From Kitasatospora aureofaciens (GTDB taxonomy: Bacteria; Actinomycetota; Actinomycetes; Streptomycetales; Streptomycetaceae): a stretch of 64,000 nucleotides of DNA. The stretch lies in contig NZ_JAHTKP010000013.1 in NCBI RefSeq assembly GCF_019192735.1, forward strand, positions 124,001-188,000. Direction: 5' to 3'. Of this stretch, positions 63,423 through 64,000 are shown in pieces (position 1 is the stretch's first letter; every line of letters begins with the position of its first letter). The translations under genes and the position numbers were made by a program. The notes below the pieces were generated by a model. That model did no database searches. It was not told where the DNA came from and saw only the letters and a program-made list of their open reading frames with translations.

Positions 63423-64000
63423 GCGCCGACGTTCCGCTGGTGGACCTGGCGGCCGCGCACGCCGAGGTGGCGGCAGAGATCCGGGCCGGGTTCGACCGGG
63501 TGCTCGCCGCCGGCGGCTTCGTCAAGGGCCCCGAAGTGGCCGGATTCGAGCGGGAGTACGCCGCCTTCACCGGCGCCCGGCACTGCGTCGGCGCCGCCAA
63601 CGGCACCGACGCGCTCGAACTCGCCCTGCGCGCCCTCGCCCTGCCGCCCGGCGGCGGGGTGGTGCTGCCCGCCAACACCTTCGTCGCCACCGCCGAGGCC
63701 GTCCTGCGGGCCGGGCTGCGCCCGGTGCTCGTCGACGCGGACCCGGCGTACCTGCTGATCGACCCCGAGCGGGCCGCCGGCGCGCTCCCCGGGGCCGTCG
63801 CGCTGCTGCCCGTCCACCTCAACGGCCAACTCGCCCCGATGGGCCCGCTGCTCGACGTCGCCGACGGGCGGCCGGTGGTGGAGGACGCGGCGCAGTCCCA
63901 GGGCGCCCGGCAGCACGGCCGCGGCGCGTACGGGCGGATCGCGGCCACCAGCTTCTACCCCGGCAAGAACCTCGGCGGCTACGGCGACGCCGGCGCGGTC
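63419..64000 (+). CDS. DegT/DnrJ/EryC1/StrS-family aminotransferase, 5' part
   Basis: 194 codons up to the window edge, in frame without a stop. The start is GTG at 63419 inside the dehydrogenase stop (GTGA). It reads VPLVDLAAAHAEVAAEIRAGFDRVLAAGGFVKGPEVAGFEREYAAFTGARHCVGAANGTDALELALRAL, then PANTFVATAEAVLRAGLRPVLVD, LPVHLNGQLAPMGPLLDV, EDAAQSQGA and SFYPGKNLGGYGDAGAV; the Lys of GKNLGGYGD is the PLP-binding lysine. Such enzymes transaminate keto sugars (nucleotide sugars), so with the preceding dehydrogenase they would make a 3-amino sugar. The 3' end lies outside the window. Confidence 0.93.
   Translation, partial: MSADVPLVDLAAAHAEVAAEIRAGFDRVLAAGGFVKGPEVAGFEREYAAFTGARHCVGAANGTDALELALRALALPPGGGVVLPANTFVATAEAVLRAGLRPVLVDADPAYLLIDPERAAGALPGAVALLPVHLNGQLAPMGPLLDVADGRPVVEDAAQSQGARQHGRGAYGRIAATSFYPGKNLGGYGDAGAV

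Overview
The window is a high-G+C actinobacterial chromosome segment from Streptomyces or a close relative such as Kitasatospora. The evidence is strong G/C bias at third codon positions, frequent GTG starts, a sepX/GlpR-type division gene, a metG-tatD-rsmA-ispE block, DUF397 and DUF5753-type regulators, and class B PBP/RodA pairs. The species call is inference. There are no rRNA genes, CRISPR arrays, transposases, integrases or phage genes. Three tRNA genes are present: Ala-CGC, Thr-GGT and Gln-TTG.

Layout. 0-9.3 kb: the end of a GNAT acetyltransferase, sepX, tRNA-Ala, two polytopic envelope proteins (GT87 and DUF2079), a universal stress protein, a secreted/anchored von Willebrand A pair and a small ABC transporter. 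9.5-19.6 kb: envelope building, with a RodA-like/PBP pair, an amino-acid permease, a second GT87-like protein, a class B PBP with a MecA_N-like region and the PMT protein O-mannosyltransferase. 19.6-30.3 kb: housekeeping block with rsmI, a Zn-ribbon protein preceded by a possible coupled 26-codon ORF, metG, tatD, a Uma2-type nuclease, rsmA, ispE, an ABC-F ATPase and a FUSC-type membrane protein. In Mycobacterium rpfB lies between tatD and rsmA; here the Uma2 gene fills that slot.

30.5-40.1 kb is the main accessory region. It has a less G/C-extreme texture by eye and looks like a type VII secretion (T7SS) satellite. It holds two sets of WXG100/EspC-like putative substrates flanking an orphan mycosin protease, with no EccB/C/D/E machinery. 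In the middle lies a WhiJ/AbaA-type developmental regulatory cassette: an RsbW-like ATPase with three tiny overlapping genes, divergent from a DUF5753 HTH regulator and a DUF397 protein.

40.2-50 kb: an MHS-type MFS transporter, a divergent flavodoxin/HxlR pair with a clear operator region, tRNA-Thr, two unusual LuxR-type regulators flanking galE, the tamR/tam divergon with paired operators, and a TetR/acyl-CoA desaturase unit with a striking operator palindrome. 50-59.2 kb: glmU, prs, rplY, pth, a small exported protein, a SigE-family sigma factor with a likely membrane anti-sigma factor, and ppc. 59.4-64 kb: an orphan sensor kinase, a YwqJ-type deaminase next to a SUKH-type immunity protein, then a Gfo/Idh/MocA dehydrogenase overlapping a DegT-family aminotransferase (cut by the window edge), probably the start of an amino-sugar or surface-glycan locus.

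A recurrent regulatory feature is a TAnnnT hexamer ending 6-7 nt before the start codon of at least eight genes on both strands, with no Shine-Dalgarno sequence. This is the signature of leaderless transcription.
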